DNA of 64,000 nt, taken from positions 3,187,501-3,251,500 of the forward strand of contig JALGPY010000005.1 in the NCBI GenBank assembly GCA_023055425.1, read 5' to 3'. The DNA comes from Linanthus parryae (taxonomy: Eukaryota > Streptophyta > Magnoliopsida > Ericales > Polemoniaceae). Shown in pieces: positions 56,701 through 64,000 of this stretch. The notes under the pieces are model-generated. The model was given only the letters and a program-made list of their open reading frames with translations. It had not been told where the DNA came from and did no database searches. Both the position numbers and the translations under genes were made by a program. Every line of letters begins with the position of its first letter. The first letter of the stretch is position 1.

Positions 56701-57995
56701 ACCATACCTTTAGAAGGGTATAGCTTTGGAAACCACCGCACATTCTCGACACGTGTGGCGTAGGGCCTGGCAGTGAACTCCCTTCGTTTGTCGCATATCA
56801 AGCTCCAAGTACACTTGGTGTTGCTTGCTCCAAACCATCTCGCAGCTCTCCCGCTGTTGAACGCCTCCGTCTCGCCTGGGGAACACCACTTCTCAAGTGG
56901 GAGGGGAGTTGGAGCATAAGACGGCCAGCGCTCAAAAACCCACATTGTCAAAAAGCTGATATTGACAAAGGTCAGAACATCGAGACGGCCGCGCGATTCC
57001 CTCATCGCCAGAACCAGCTGGTCCAGCCTATAATACAACGTACCCAAGACCAAGGGTCCAAGCGCGACTCTCTGGCCAAGAGCGAGCCTCACCGCAAGTG
57101 GCAGCACATGATAGAAGACCCCGTCATGGGGGTGACCATCAATCAGATACCTCGACAGCCAAGCACAAAGAAAGGCGCAAAGGGTCAGATGATAACCCTT
57201 GCCCTCTACGTAATTCTCGGCCTTCGGGTTTCCGCTCAAAAGCTTCTTAGTAATGCTGTTGCTCGCATAGTCTCGGAAGAAGTACTGCAACCACTTGTTC
57301 CAGGTATTCTTCGCAGATGTATCAACCAGCTGCCAGTTCGGAAGAGGTTTCGTACTGGTCCACCGAGTGGAGATTTTCTTTACCTCTGCTAGGCACTCCT
57401 CCATCTGCGCGTACAAGGCCAATTCCGCAGGTGTTCTTAAGTGACTCAAGGGGTCCACCTCGCCCATGGGGGAAAGCTCATACAGCATTTGAACGTCCTC
57501 GAGCGTGGGGGCAGCCTCGAACTCAGCAAAGTGAAACGTGTGAGTCGCAGGCGAATAGCGGGACAGAAGGTCTAGAAGCATGGACTGATCCAGCTTCACG
57601 GCAGCACCCTTCATAGCACGGACAGCGAAGAAAATGTCGGCTTTATCGAGAGTTTCGGCGTAATTACCCAACACGTGGTCAGTCCACTCATCCATATAGT
57701 CCAACTTCTGGACAAACGCCTGAGTAGAAATTGCAGTGTATGGGAAGTGCCCATTCTCGATTCCCAATCGAACCACATCCTCGGAGCCAACTAACTCGAG
57801 CAAGGCTGAGTTAACTGGGCGAGTCAGCGTTAACAACTGCTCAACGGGAACAGGATCAGGCATCCTCTTCGCCTTCACCCTCGCGTGGTAAAAATCTTTC
57901 CCACCCAGAAAGGGGGCTTTTCGCCACAGAGCCTGCGGAAGCTCCGGCATCTCTTCATCTTCCTTGACGGGTCTGGTTACTCTTGTTTTGGCCAT
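53720..57995 (-). CDS. Antisense six-exon gene with plant-mobile-domain-like region, 1,310 aa, inside Tat element
   Basis: Exons on minus: 57995-56115, 56041-55576, 55497-55027, 54995-54843, 54761-54276, 54195-53720. All five introns are short (73-85 bp, one 31) or otherwise plausible with GT and AG ends, and the joined frame is 3,933 nt without a stop. Start MAKTRVTRPVKEDEEMPELP. Residues about 130-500 resemble the plant mobile domain (LLDLLSRYSPATHTFHF, TLEDVQMLYELSPMGEVD, WLSRYLIDGHP, AVRLALGQRVALGPLVLG). The middle is acidic/Pro-rich with basic runs (RAKRPRQK; VAKRQKR) that may be nuclear signals. The C-terminus (last 70 residues) is a coiled coil. Similar extra ORFs occur in other Tat elements; function is unknown. 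Confidence 0.8.
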
Positions 57996-58681
57996 TCCTG
58001 CGAAAGGGCAAAAAAAGGGGGGGAGAAATACCACACTTCAGTTTGAATTTTGGAATTCGAGATCTATGCAAACGAAAGCAGACAGTTCCGGGGCCGATTT
58101 CAGAAATTGGGGATTTGCAAGACCCAATATTGTTGAAAGATTAAGAACGAAGCAGGTTTAAAGATCAAAGCCTCTTCACAGACTTCATGGGTTTACGGAT
58201 TCAATGCGATTCAAGGCAAACACTGGTAGTTTAAATCAAAAGTAAACGAGGCCAACCTTGTTTCCTTGAAGCCTGCTTGGAGATGCACAATTGAAGAATA
58301 CGATTTGCAGTCTTGAACTGATGATTGATTATTTGGATCTGCTCCCGAAGATCTCCGGGTACCATTCACTTTAAGAGAAAGAAGCAATGCTTTGCAATGA
58401 TGGGATACAAGGTATTTATCCAGAAGAATGAAGGGTTGCGTCCCTTCAGTAGTCGAATCGCAACCGTCACCGTCGTGTCGCGCAATCACGGGACGGGCTG
58501 ACGTCACGCCTAAAACCCTAAAGGTCAGACGGCACGACTCTAGGGGTTTTAGGTCATAATTACACGCACGGGGGCTGAATCTACCCGTATTTGAATTGGT
58601 GCGTGACGACGACGCGCATGTTGGTTTCCGCGCATGGAAGCCTATACAGCTATGAGCCTTCACGCGCAGAAAGGGGGCTAA
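57996..58681. promoter_or_regulatory. Upstream region of the antisense gene, and Tat polypurine tract
   Basis: This 0.69-kb region must hold the promoter or leader of the antisense gene unless transcription starts in the LTR. No clear TATA box is seen. At its right end AGAAAGGGGGCTAA (58668-58681) is the polypurine tract for plus-strand DNA synthesis, directly before the 3' LTR. Confidence 0.6.
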
Positions 58682-59329
58682 TGTAGATACTGCTTTATGA
58701 CATGGCAGATCTAGGCCACGTGGCAACCATCCAGCACACCATATTGTGCTCCACACACACGGGATCACCAGCCGAGCTGATCCATGTGGGGGCTGCGAGA
58801 CAGAGCCCTCGCATACCACTGCACGGGACTTGTAGGGACTTTGTGGTCTGGAGGCTAGAGTAAGCCCTGTCGCGTGCGAGCCAAGCCCGCGCGCGACCTT
58901 TAGTAACTGTTTTGAGAGATCTATGGCACGAGCTCCCTAGACCCGGTCAATCCGGTCAAACCCGGTCAATCCGGTCAAACCCGGTCAACCTCGTAACGGT
59001 TCCGGTACTCGCGCACCACGTGCTCTAACGGTTCCTATATACTCGGACGAACGTGCCGTTATGGTTAAGCTAATTAAGCCGCCATTAATGGGCGCATTAA
59101 CCACACTACAACGGTCATGTTCTCCAGTATATATACATCGTTAACCTTTCCATACAAGGGGAAGAACAACACTGCCATACGCGGAAGCTCTGCCAAACCT
59201 CTGTCTCTCTCTCAGACATTGCTACTGACTTGCTCTCTCCCTACACACACCCCTATTCTTCCTGTGCGATCCCTGATCCACTACGTACGGTGTACACGGA
59301 GGTCTCCCCGCCGGAATCTCTTGTGCACA
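58682..59329 (+). repeat. Tat 3' LTR
   Basis: It has the same length as the 5' LTR, and no difference was found on reading the two side by side. It is followed by ACACT (59330-59334), the target duplication, and then the right part of the Tourist-like MITE. Confidence 0.93.
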
Positions 59330-59580
59330 ACACTAAAACTGCTTCTGTTGCCGGAAAGCAGCTGTGCTGGCAGCAGAAGCATTCCCAAACTCACCCTAAG
59401 TTTTTTAGACTTGAACAAATGAAGTTTACACATATGCGATATTTTTTTCATCCGAGTTTTGTGCTTTCTATAAGTTGCGGTTGATTGATTAAATCTCCAT
59501 CGTTTTTCATCCATCGCCGTCGGAGAGTCACGTAGGAGATTATTCGGTGGCAATAACAGATAATTTATTAGTGCTCCATT

Positions 59581-59683
59581 AGAGCACCACGTGGTGCTCT
59601 ACAACCAATGAAAATGCAACACTTAAACACTTTGACGGTGATTGGTAGACACTCATTGGTTGTAGAGCACCACGTGGTGCTCT
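59581..59683. repeat. Foldback unit with two copies of a perfect 20-bp palindrome
   Basis: AGAGCACCACGTGGTGCTCT at 59581-59600 and 59664-59683 is itself a palindrome centred on CACGTG. The next 11 bases (ACAACCAATGA) occur inverted beside the second copy, so the whole 103 bp folds back. It lies within the second MULE and is probably a tiny foldback element. Confidence 0.85.
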
Positions 59684-60467
59684 TTGGAAAACTAAAAAAT
59701 TGCTCGCAATAACATTATTGAAGTCTTAAATAAGCCAACAAGTGATGGGTAGATTGGTCTTTGTCGTACTTACCCATTTTTTATTGGAGTCTGTCTAAAT
59801 TAAGGGTGTCTCTTGTCGATTGACAAACAGTAGTGGTACCCAATGTCTATTTACCACAAGCGGGGGTGTTTTGTGTAAATTACCCTAGTAAAGGTACAAG
59901 GGAAAATTAGTACTTTCGCATTTTCCATCCATGACCGTTACAAACCATCCAAAATAGGAGTATCTCTTGTCAATTGATGAACCACGGGGGTAGAGTTTGT
60001 CTATTTACATAAAGCTAAGGGCACAAATTATAAATTACCCTAATATATGGATAAAGCACATTTTCACTCTCTCAAGTTTGACATAGAGACATTTTAACCC
60101 CTTCTAGTAAAGGAGATAACATTGTCACTCCTTCATTACCAAAGTACGCAACACTTTGTACTCTTTGGTTGATGCCGTTAGTTTGGGATAGGCTTGACAT
60201 AGTCTCAGTTATGAATATATTTGTCCGATTGTTTATATTTTAATTTTTTAGTAATTTACAGGCTATTTCACTAAGATGTATCTTTATCCAATGTACGCTT
60301 AAATAATAAAGAAAGTCTGTACATCATGAAAGTCGCTTTTTTAAATTTATCATCCTTCGAATCACCCGGTGGTATCATGGCCTCGCAAGTGCGCAATTAA
60401 AATAGGTCACACAAAATTAAAAATAATTAAACTTAAAACGTCAACGGTCATCACCCACTCCATGGCT

Positions 60468-60474
60468 TATAAAA
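60468..60474 (+). promoter_or_regulatory. TATA box of GSTF gene 2
   Basis: TATAAAA lies 100 bases before the ATG and is preceded by TCACCCACTCC, as in the paralogue at 39455. Confidence 0.65.
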
Positions 60475-60567
60475 TCCATGTATAATCTTACTTTGTCTCC
60501 CATTCTCTCACTAGATCTCTCCATCGTTCCTTCTCTTATTTTCCGATCCATCGTCTGAAATTTAGCC

Positions 60568-60993
60568 ATGGCACCCATCAAGGTTCACGGAGCATTTCTC
60601 TCCACGGCGACGCAGAGAGTGTTGGCGTCCCTCCATGAGAAAGAACTTGATTTTGAATTCGTTCCAATCAATATGTTTGCAGGGGAGCACAAGAAGGAGC
60701 CTTTCATCTTCTCTAATGTGAGTAGTCCTATATTCTCGTATTAAATTAATATTCTCGTATTAGGTTAATTAAGGTTAATTAATCTACTATAACTGGCCTA
60801 CAGCCCAATTTGTGAGTCATGTCTGACTTTTCAAACAAATCTAGCTAGTGTTTTGAAAAGCAGAAAGTATACAAGAACTTGTTTTTTTTTTTTTCATAAT
60901 GTTTTAGAGTTAATTTTAAGTTTACAACTCTTTGAAAAGAATTAAGTGGTCCAGTTACTCAAATCATGCAGTCAGATAAATTGCATGAAAAGA

Positions 60994-61054
<61 letters not shown>

Positions 61055-61694
61055 GAGCTTTCCTATCTCAATTACTAACTTCTTTAATTTGTTTTTTCTT
61101 TGCTAATTAAAATTTAGCCGTTTGGTCAAGTACCCGCCTTTGAAGATGGAGATCTCAAGCTCTTTGGTATGCTCTTTTTCTGATGTTGTCAAAACCGAAC
61201 TATGATTGTGTGAATGTTGTAAGATTTACTGATTTAGTTTTGGTGATTATATTGCAGAGTCCCGAGCAATTACTCAATACATTTCACATAACTATAAGAC
61301 CAGTGGAACTCACCTAATCTACGACGGCGCGAAGATGGCACATTTGTCAGTGTGGATGGAAGTGGAGGGCCAGAAGTTTGACCCGATCGGATCGAAGCTC
61401 GTTTTCGAGATCAAAGTCAAGCCGATGCTCAGCATGACGACCGATCCCGACGTCGTGGCAGAAAACGAGGCAAAATTGGGCAAAATCCTCGACGTTTATG
61501 AGGCTCGGTTGACTGAGTCAAAGTACATTGGCGGCGACATGTTCACTTTGGCCGACTTGCACCACCTTCCGGTCATACAGGTTTTGATGGACACCCAGTC
61601 GAAGCAGCTCTTTGATTCGCGCCCGCTCGTTAGCGCGTGGTGTTCCGACATCCTTGCCAGGCCGGCTTGGTTGAAGGTTTTGGCTATGAAATAA
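60568..61694 (+). CDS. GSTF: Phi-class glutathione S-transferase, 3 exons, 211 aa (paralogue)
   Basis: Exons 60568-60717, 61118-61166 and 61258-61694 have exactly the lengths of those in the first GSTF gene (150, 49 and 437 nt). Catalytic Ser12 is in [12 protein letters not shown]. The glutathione loop is [20 protein letters not shown], identical to the paralogue. The C-terminal domain ([46 protein letters not shown]) is close but not identical. The pair arose by tandem duplication. Differences in the helical domain, where the hydrophobic substrate binds, may mean different substrates. No defect is seen. Confidence 0.95.
60995..61053 (+). repeat. (ATT)n microsatellite in GSTF intron 1
   Basis: About 19 uninterrupted TTA/ATT units. 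It is likely to vary in length between individuals. It does not touch coding sequence. Confidence 0.95.
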
Positions 61695-62059
61695 GCCGTT
61701 TTTTTCGAAACTTTAAAACTCTGCTTTTCGTGTCTCGAAACACCGAAACAGTTTATGTATTTGGTCCCTTGTCTTGCATTGTTGTTTCTATTTCTTTTTG
61801 TTTTCCTCGGATTTCATGAATGTTTATCATACGTGTAGTAGTCCCATTTTGTTCATGCTATCGTGAATTAATCGTACCATTTGGCTAAAAACATGTTGTA
61901 ATGGCTATTTCAATTATACTAACTTAATCATGCGTGCGTGATGCACAAGAATGGTTTTTCTACGGGTTTACACATCATATTTGAGTAATTGATTTGTTGA
62001 TCGAAGAGAACCCCATTATACTCAGAATTTGAAGAATGGGAATGAAGAGCTCTTTGGTA

Positions 62060-62313
62060 CCACTCTGTCCCGTCTCTTTGTTCCCAATTTTATTTTTGTC
62101 ACTATTCACTGGGTCACTTTGACCCGGTGATTTGAATAGCTAATTGATGTAATTTTTTGATAATTTTTTCATGGTGTTGTAGAGAAAAAGTTGCTCTATA
62201 ATATGGTGAAAAAATTATAAAAAATTGTATTATTTTGCTATCCAAATCACCCGGTCTAAGTGACCCAGATACGAGTCAAAAAAGTCAAATGGGAACAAAG
62301 AGACGGGGAGTGG
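62060..62313. mobile_element. Stowaway-like MITE, family copy 6
   Basis: TA flanks (62058-62059, 62314-62315). Ends CCACTCTGTCCCGTCTCTTT and the complement of AAAGAGACGGGGAGTGG. The inner core TGGGTCACTTTGACCCGGTG and CCGGTCTAAGTGACCCAGAT is also inverted. It is 254 bp, non-coding, and lies between GSTF gene 2 and the LINE. Confidence 0.85.
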
Positions 62314-62559
62314 TAACAAATAGTCATGAAAATTTGTTAGTTGCATTCAACAGAGACATCATGAACCCTTGTACAAGTGATCTCAATGTTGAGTTAACGC
62401 TTTGCCAGGGGCATATTTATCAAACCGCCCCGTCACCTAATTCATCGTTGAGGTTAAGAATAGAAGATGAGGAAGGAGTAAGCATCGAAGATGAATGTGA
62501 TTTCATTTCCTTTTGTTGTACACTGATTTTCGTTCCAATTGATTCAATAGCAAGTATCA

Positions 62560-64000
62560 TCTCAATGTATAAAATCGTTGCTAAATGTATTGCTAATCGG
62601 TTAAAGAGTGTGTTCCCCGATCTTATCTCAGAAAATCAAAGTGCCTTTGTCCCGGGGCGTTTGATTTCTGATAATATTTTGACAGCCTTTGAAGTGATTC
62701 ATTCCCTCAAAACGAGGAAAAAGGGCAAGAAAGGTTTTATGACGTTGAAAGTTGATATGAGTAAGGCTTATGATAGAATTGAATGGAAGTTTCTGAAAGA
62801 AGTTATGTTCCACATGGGTTTTGTTATTCGTTTCAGAAGTTTAATTCTTGATTGCGTCTCCTCTGCTACCTTTTCAGTGCTCCGAAATGGTTCCCCGATC
62901 GGGCATATTGTTCCACAAAGAGGGTTGCGCCAAGGTTGCCCTCTCTCCCCTTATTTATTTCTGCTGTGTAGTGAGATGCTATCCCGCTCTGTTTCAGCAG
63001 CAGTTGAAGAAGGAAGATTAGTAGGGGTTACAGCTTCTAGAGGAGGACCAGTGGTCTCGCACTTGTTTTTTGCTGACGATTCCATGTTTTTTCCTCAGGC
63101 TGACGCAGAAAATATCACAGTTCTTCTTGAACTTTTGCAGGCTTATGAAAGAGCGTCGGGCCAAAAAATAAATCTGGACAAGTCAGCTGTTGTGTTTTCG
63201 CCAAATGTCTCTGAAGATATCCGCAACAGTGTTCTACAAACAGCGGGCATCCCAGAAGTTCCCCAGCATGATCAATACTTAGGGCTGCCCACCACAATGG
63301 GGCAAAACAGGAGTATCACTTTCAATAAGCTCATTGAGAGACTCTGTAACAAACTGAAAGGTTGGAAGGAGAAGAATCTTTCTACAGCAGGCAAAGAAAT
63401 CCTAGTAAAAGCAGTGGCTTAAGCTCTTCCAACTTATGCGATGTCTTGTTTTAAACTGCCCGATGGGATTTGTGACAAGTTAGAAATGTTAATTCGGAAA
63501 TTTTGGTGGAGCAAATCATCAAAGGAAAGGGGAATCAATTGGGTAGCTTGGGAGAAGATGCAGAAGCCAAGACACGAAGGGGGGCTGCAATTTAAAGATT
63601 TGAAGAAGTTCAATTTGGCTTTGCTAGCCAAACAAGGATGGAGATTGATTCACGATAGCAATTCGTTATGTAGTCGAGTTATTAAAGCAAAATATTTCCC
63701 AAACGATAACTTCCTGAGTGCTAAAGAGGGGTACTCTCCCTCCTACGCTTGGAGAAGTATCTTGGCTGGCCGCACAATTTTAGAGAATGGTCTGAGATGG
63801 AAGATAGGAGATGGACAGAGTGTGGGGCTTCGAGAAAGATGGATTCCATCCACTGCCACCGGCAAAGTTATTACAACTCTCCCCGAAAGCACCAATCTCA
63901 AAGTTTCTGATTTCATTCAATCACAATCTAGAAGCTGGGACATTGAAAAATTGAAACAGCATCTCTGGGAAGTTGACATTGCAGCCATTGCAGAAATCAG
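62560..64000 (+). pseudogene. LINE (L1-type) reverse transcriptase, partial, with in-frame stop
   Basis: RT motifs run in order: KIVAKCIANRLK, ENQSAFVPGRLISDNIL, LKVDMSKAYDRIEW, PQRGLRQGCPLSPYLF, catalytic FADD in HLFFADDSMFF (about 63,073), then GQKINLDKSAVVFS and YLGLP. A TAA at 63420-63422 stops the frame. The same frame continues after it into the C-terminal region of plant LINE ORF2 (RKFWWSKSSKERGINWVAWE, GGLQFKDLKKFNLALLAKQG) and beyond the window. The endonuclease part is missing upstream, so the element is 5'-truncated near 62,560 or rearranged. It is not active as it stands. Confidence 0.88.

Larger units (their letters stand above)
46047..59329 (+). mobile_element. Tat-type Ty3/Gypsy retrotransposon, 13.3 kb, with antisense gene
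   Basis: LTRs 46047-46694 and 58682-59329 (648 bp each) appear identical, and ACACT flanks the element (46042-46046, 59330-59334). Order on plus is LTR, gag part, pol (RT, RNase H, second RNase H-like domain, integrase part), tandem repeat array, antisense gene, PPT, LTR. The second RNase H-like domain and the long region between pol and 3' LTR are hallmarks of the Tat lineage. Gag-pol has lost the protease and parts of gag and integrase, so it cannot move alone, yet the LTRs indicate a recent insertion. Confidence 0.93.
45663..59396. mobile_element. Tourist-like (PIF/Harbinger) MITE interrupted by the Tat retrotransposon
   Basis: The left part is 45663-46046 and the right part 59335-59396. 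Ends GGGCTAGTTTGGGAATGC and the complement of GCATTCCCAAACTCACCC are inverted copies, with TAA on each side (45660-45662, 59397-59399), the target preference of PIF/Harbinger elements. Inner GCTGCTGT/CAGCAGAAGC motifs repeat. Rejoined it would be about 446 bp, with no coding capacity. Confidence 0.82.
44396..60040. mobile_element. Second MULE (non-autonomous), split by nested insertions
   Basis: The 10-bp direct repeat TAATATATGG at 44386-44395 and 60041-60050 flanks ends GGGTAATTTACAG / TATAAATTACCC. The first and last ~90 bases are inverted copies (both contain TTTATGTAAATAGACAA and CATCAATTGACA). A second, inner copy of the same terminal sequence occurs at both sides (about 44600-44700 and 59795-59885). 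Without the Tat insertion the element is about 2.36 kb and has no gene. A Stowaway-like MITE, a Tourist-like MITE and, within the latter, the Tat retrotransposon have inserted into it. Confidence 0.85.

Noticed and set aside
56013..58034. 673-aa single-exon antisense protein
   Set aside because: It reads from 41 bases before the better ATG and beyond a good GTAAGC donor at 56114-56113 into an intron. The six-exon model keeps the frame open and removes the non-domain tail.
45662..59397. hAT element instead of Tourist-like
   Set aside because: No 8-bp duplication is present, while a TAA on both sides and GGG...CCC ends fit PIF/Harbinger.
46482..59422. ORFs at 46482-46703 and 59117-59422
   Set aside because: They lie in the two LTRs and are identical because the LTRs are. 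No protein is known from this part.
62235..63422. One 395-aa gene starting at 62235
   Set aside because: The frame starts inside a MITE and runs by chance into the LINE reverse transcriptase. Only the part after about 62,560 is LINE-like.
1..64000. tRNA or rRNA genes
   Set aside because: I looked for paired box A/box B cloverleaf sequences and rRNA signatures and found only the tRNA-like SINE body.

Overview
The window is nuclear DNA of a flowering plant, almost certainly a eudicot. The signs are GT-AG introns, AT-rich intergenic DNA, plant-type Copia, Gypsy/chromovirus, Tat and LINE elements, Mutator-like (MULE), Tourist, Stowaway-like and Helitron elements, a tRNA-like SINE, and plant gene families (phi-class GSTs, an F-box protein, a WD40 ATG18). 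I cannot fix the genus from sequence alone. Only four ordinary host genes are supported: an F-box gene (25.6-26.7 kb, minus), ATG18 (28.7-34.6 kb, plus) and two GSTF genes with the same exon structure (39.6-40.9 and 60.6-61.7 kb, plus). Almost everything else is transposon DNA, much of it nested.

Layout. 1-7.3 kb: a Copia element whose two halves lie head to head, with a chromodomain-type Gypsy element inserted in its gag (TSD GATGA). 8.8-22.9 kb: a 14.1-kb MULE with 9-bp TSDs. It carries a decayed FAR1/MURA-type transposase (minus), a decayed Ulp1-like cysteine protease gene (plus) and a small decayed GRF zinc-finger ORF (plus). Tandem repeats lie between the two large genes, a GATAACAAT/ATTGTTATC motif switches orientation near the middle, and a 1.4-kb solo LTR interrupts the protease gene. 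22.9-28.7 kb: flanking DNA, the F-box gene and a SINE. 28.7-34.6 kb: ATG18, with a vertebrate-type telomere-like hexamer run in exon 1 and a duplicated block in intron 1. 34.6-39.5 kb: a LINE RNase H remnant, a MITE and a 1.2-kb mariner-like element. 39.6-61.7 kb: the GSTF pair, pushed 20 kb apart by insertions.

Between the GST genes lie a Helitron (41.4 kb), a Pack-MULE carrying a TPR-like gene fragment (41.8-43.0 kb), several Stowaway-like MITEs, and a second MULE (44.4-60.0 kb, 10-bp TSD). This MULE encloses a Tourist-like MITE (TSD TAA), which in turn encloses a 13.3-kb Tat-type LTR retrotransposon (TSD ACACT, two 648-bp LTRs that look identical). The Tat element has deletions in gag-pol, a satellite-like repeat array, and an apparently intact six-exon antisense gene of 1,310 codons with a plant-mobile-domain-like N-terminal part. 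Identical LTRs with broken pol suggest recent movement using enzymes from another copy.

The window ends in a LINE reverse transcriptase with an in-frame stop. The strongest candidates for new biology are the antisense gene inside the Tat element and the two-gene MULE with its polar motif array.
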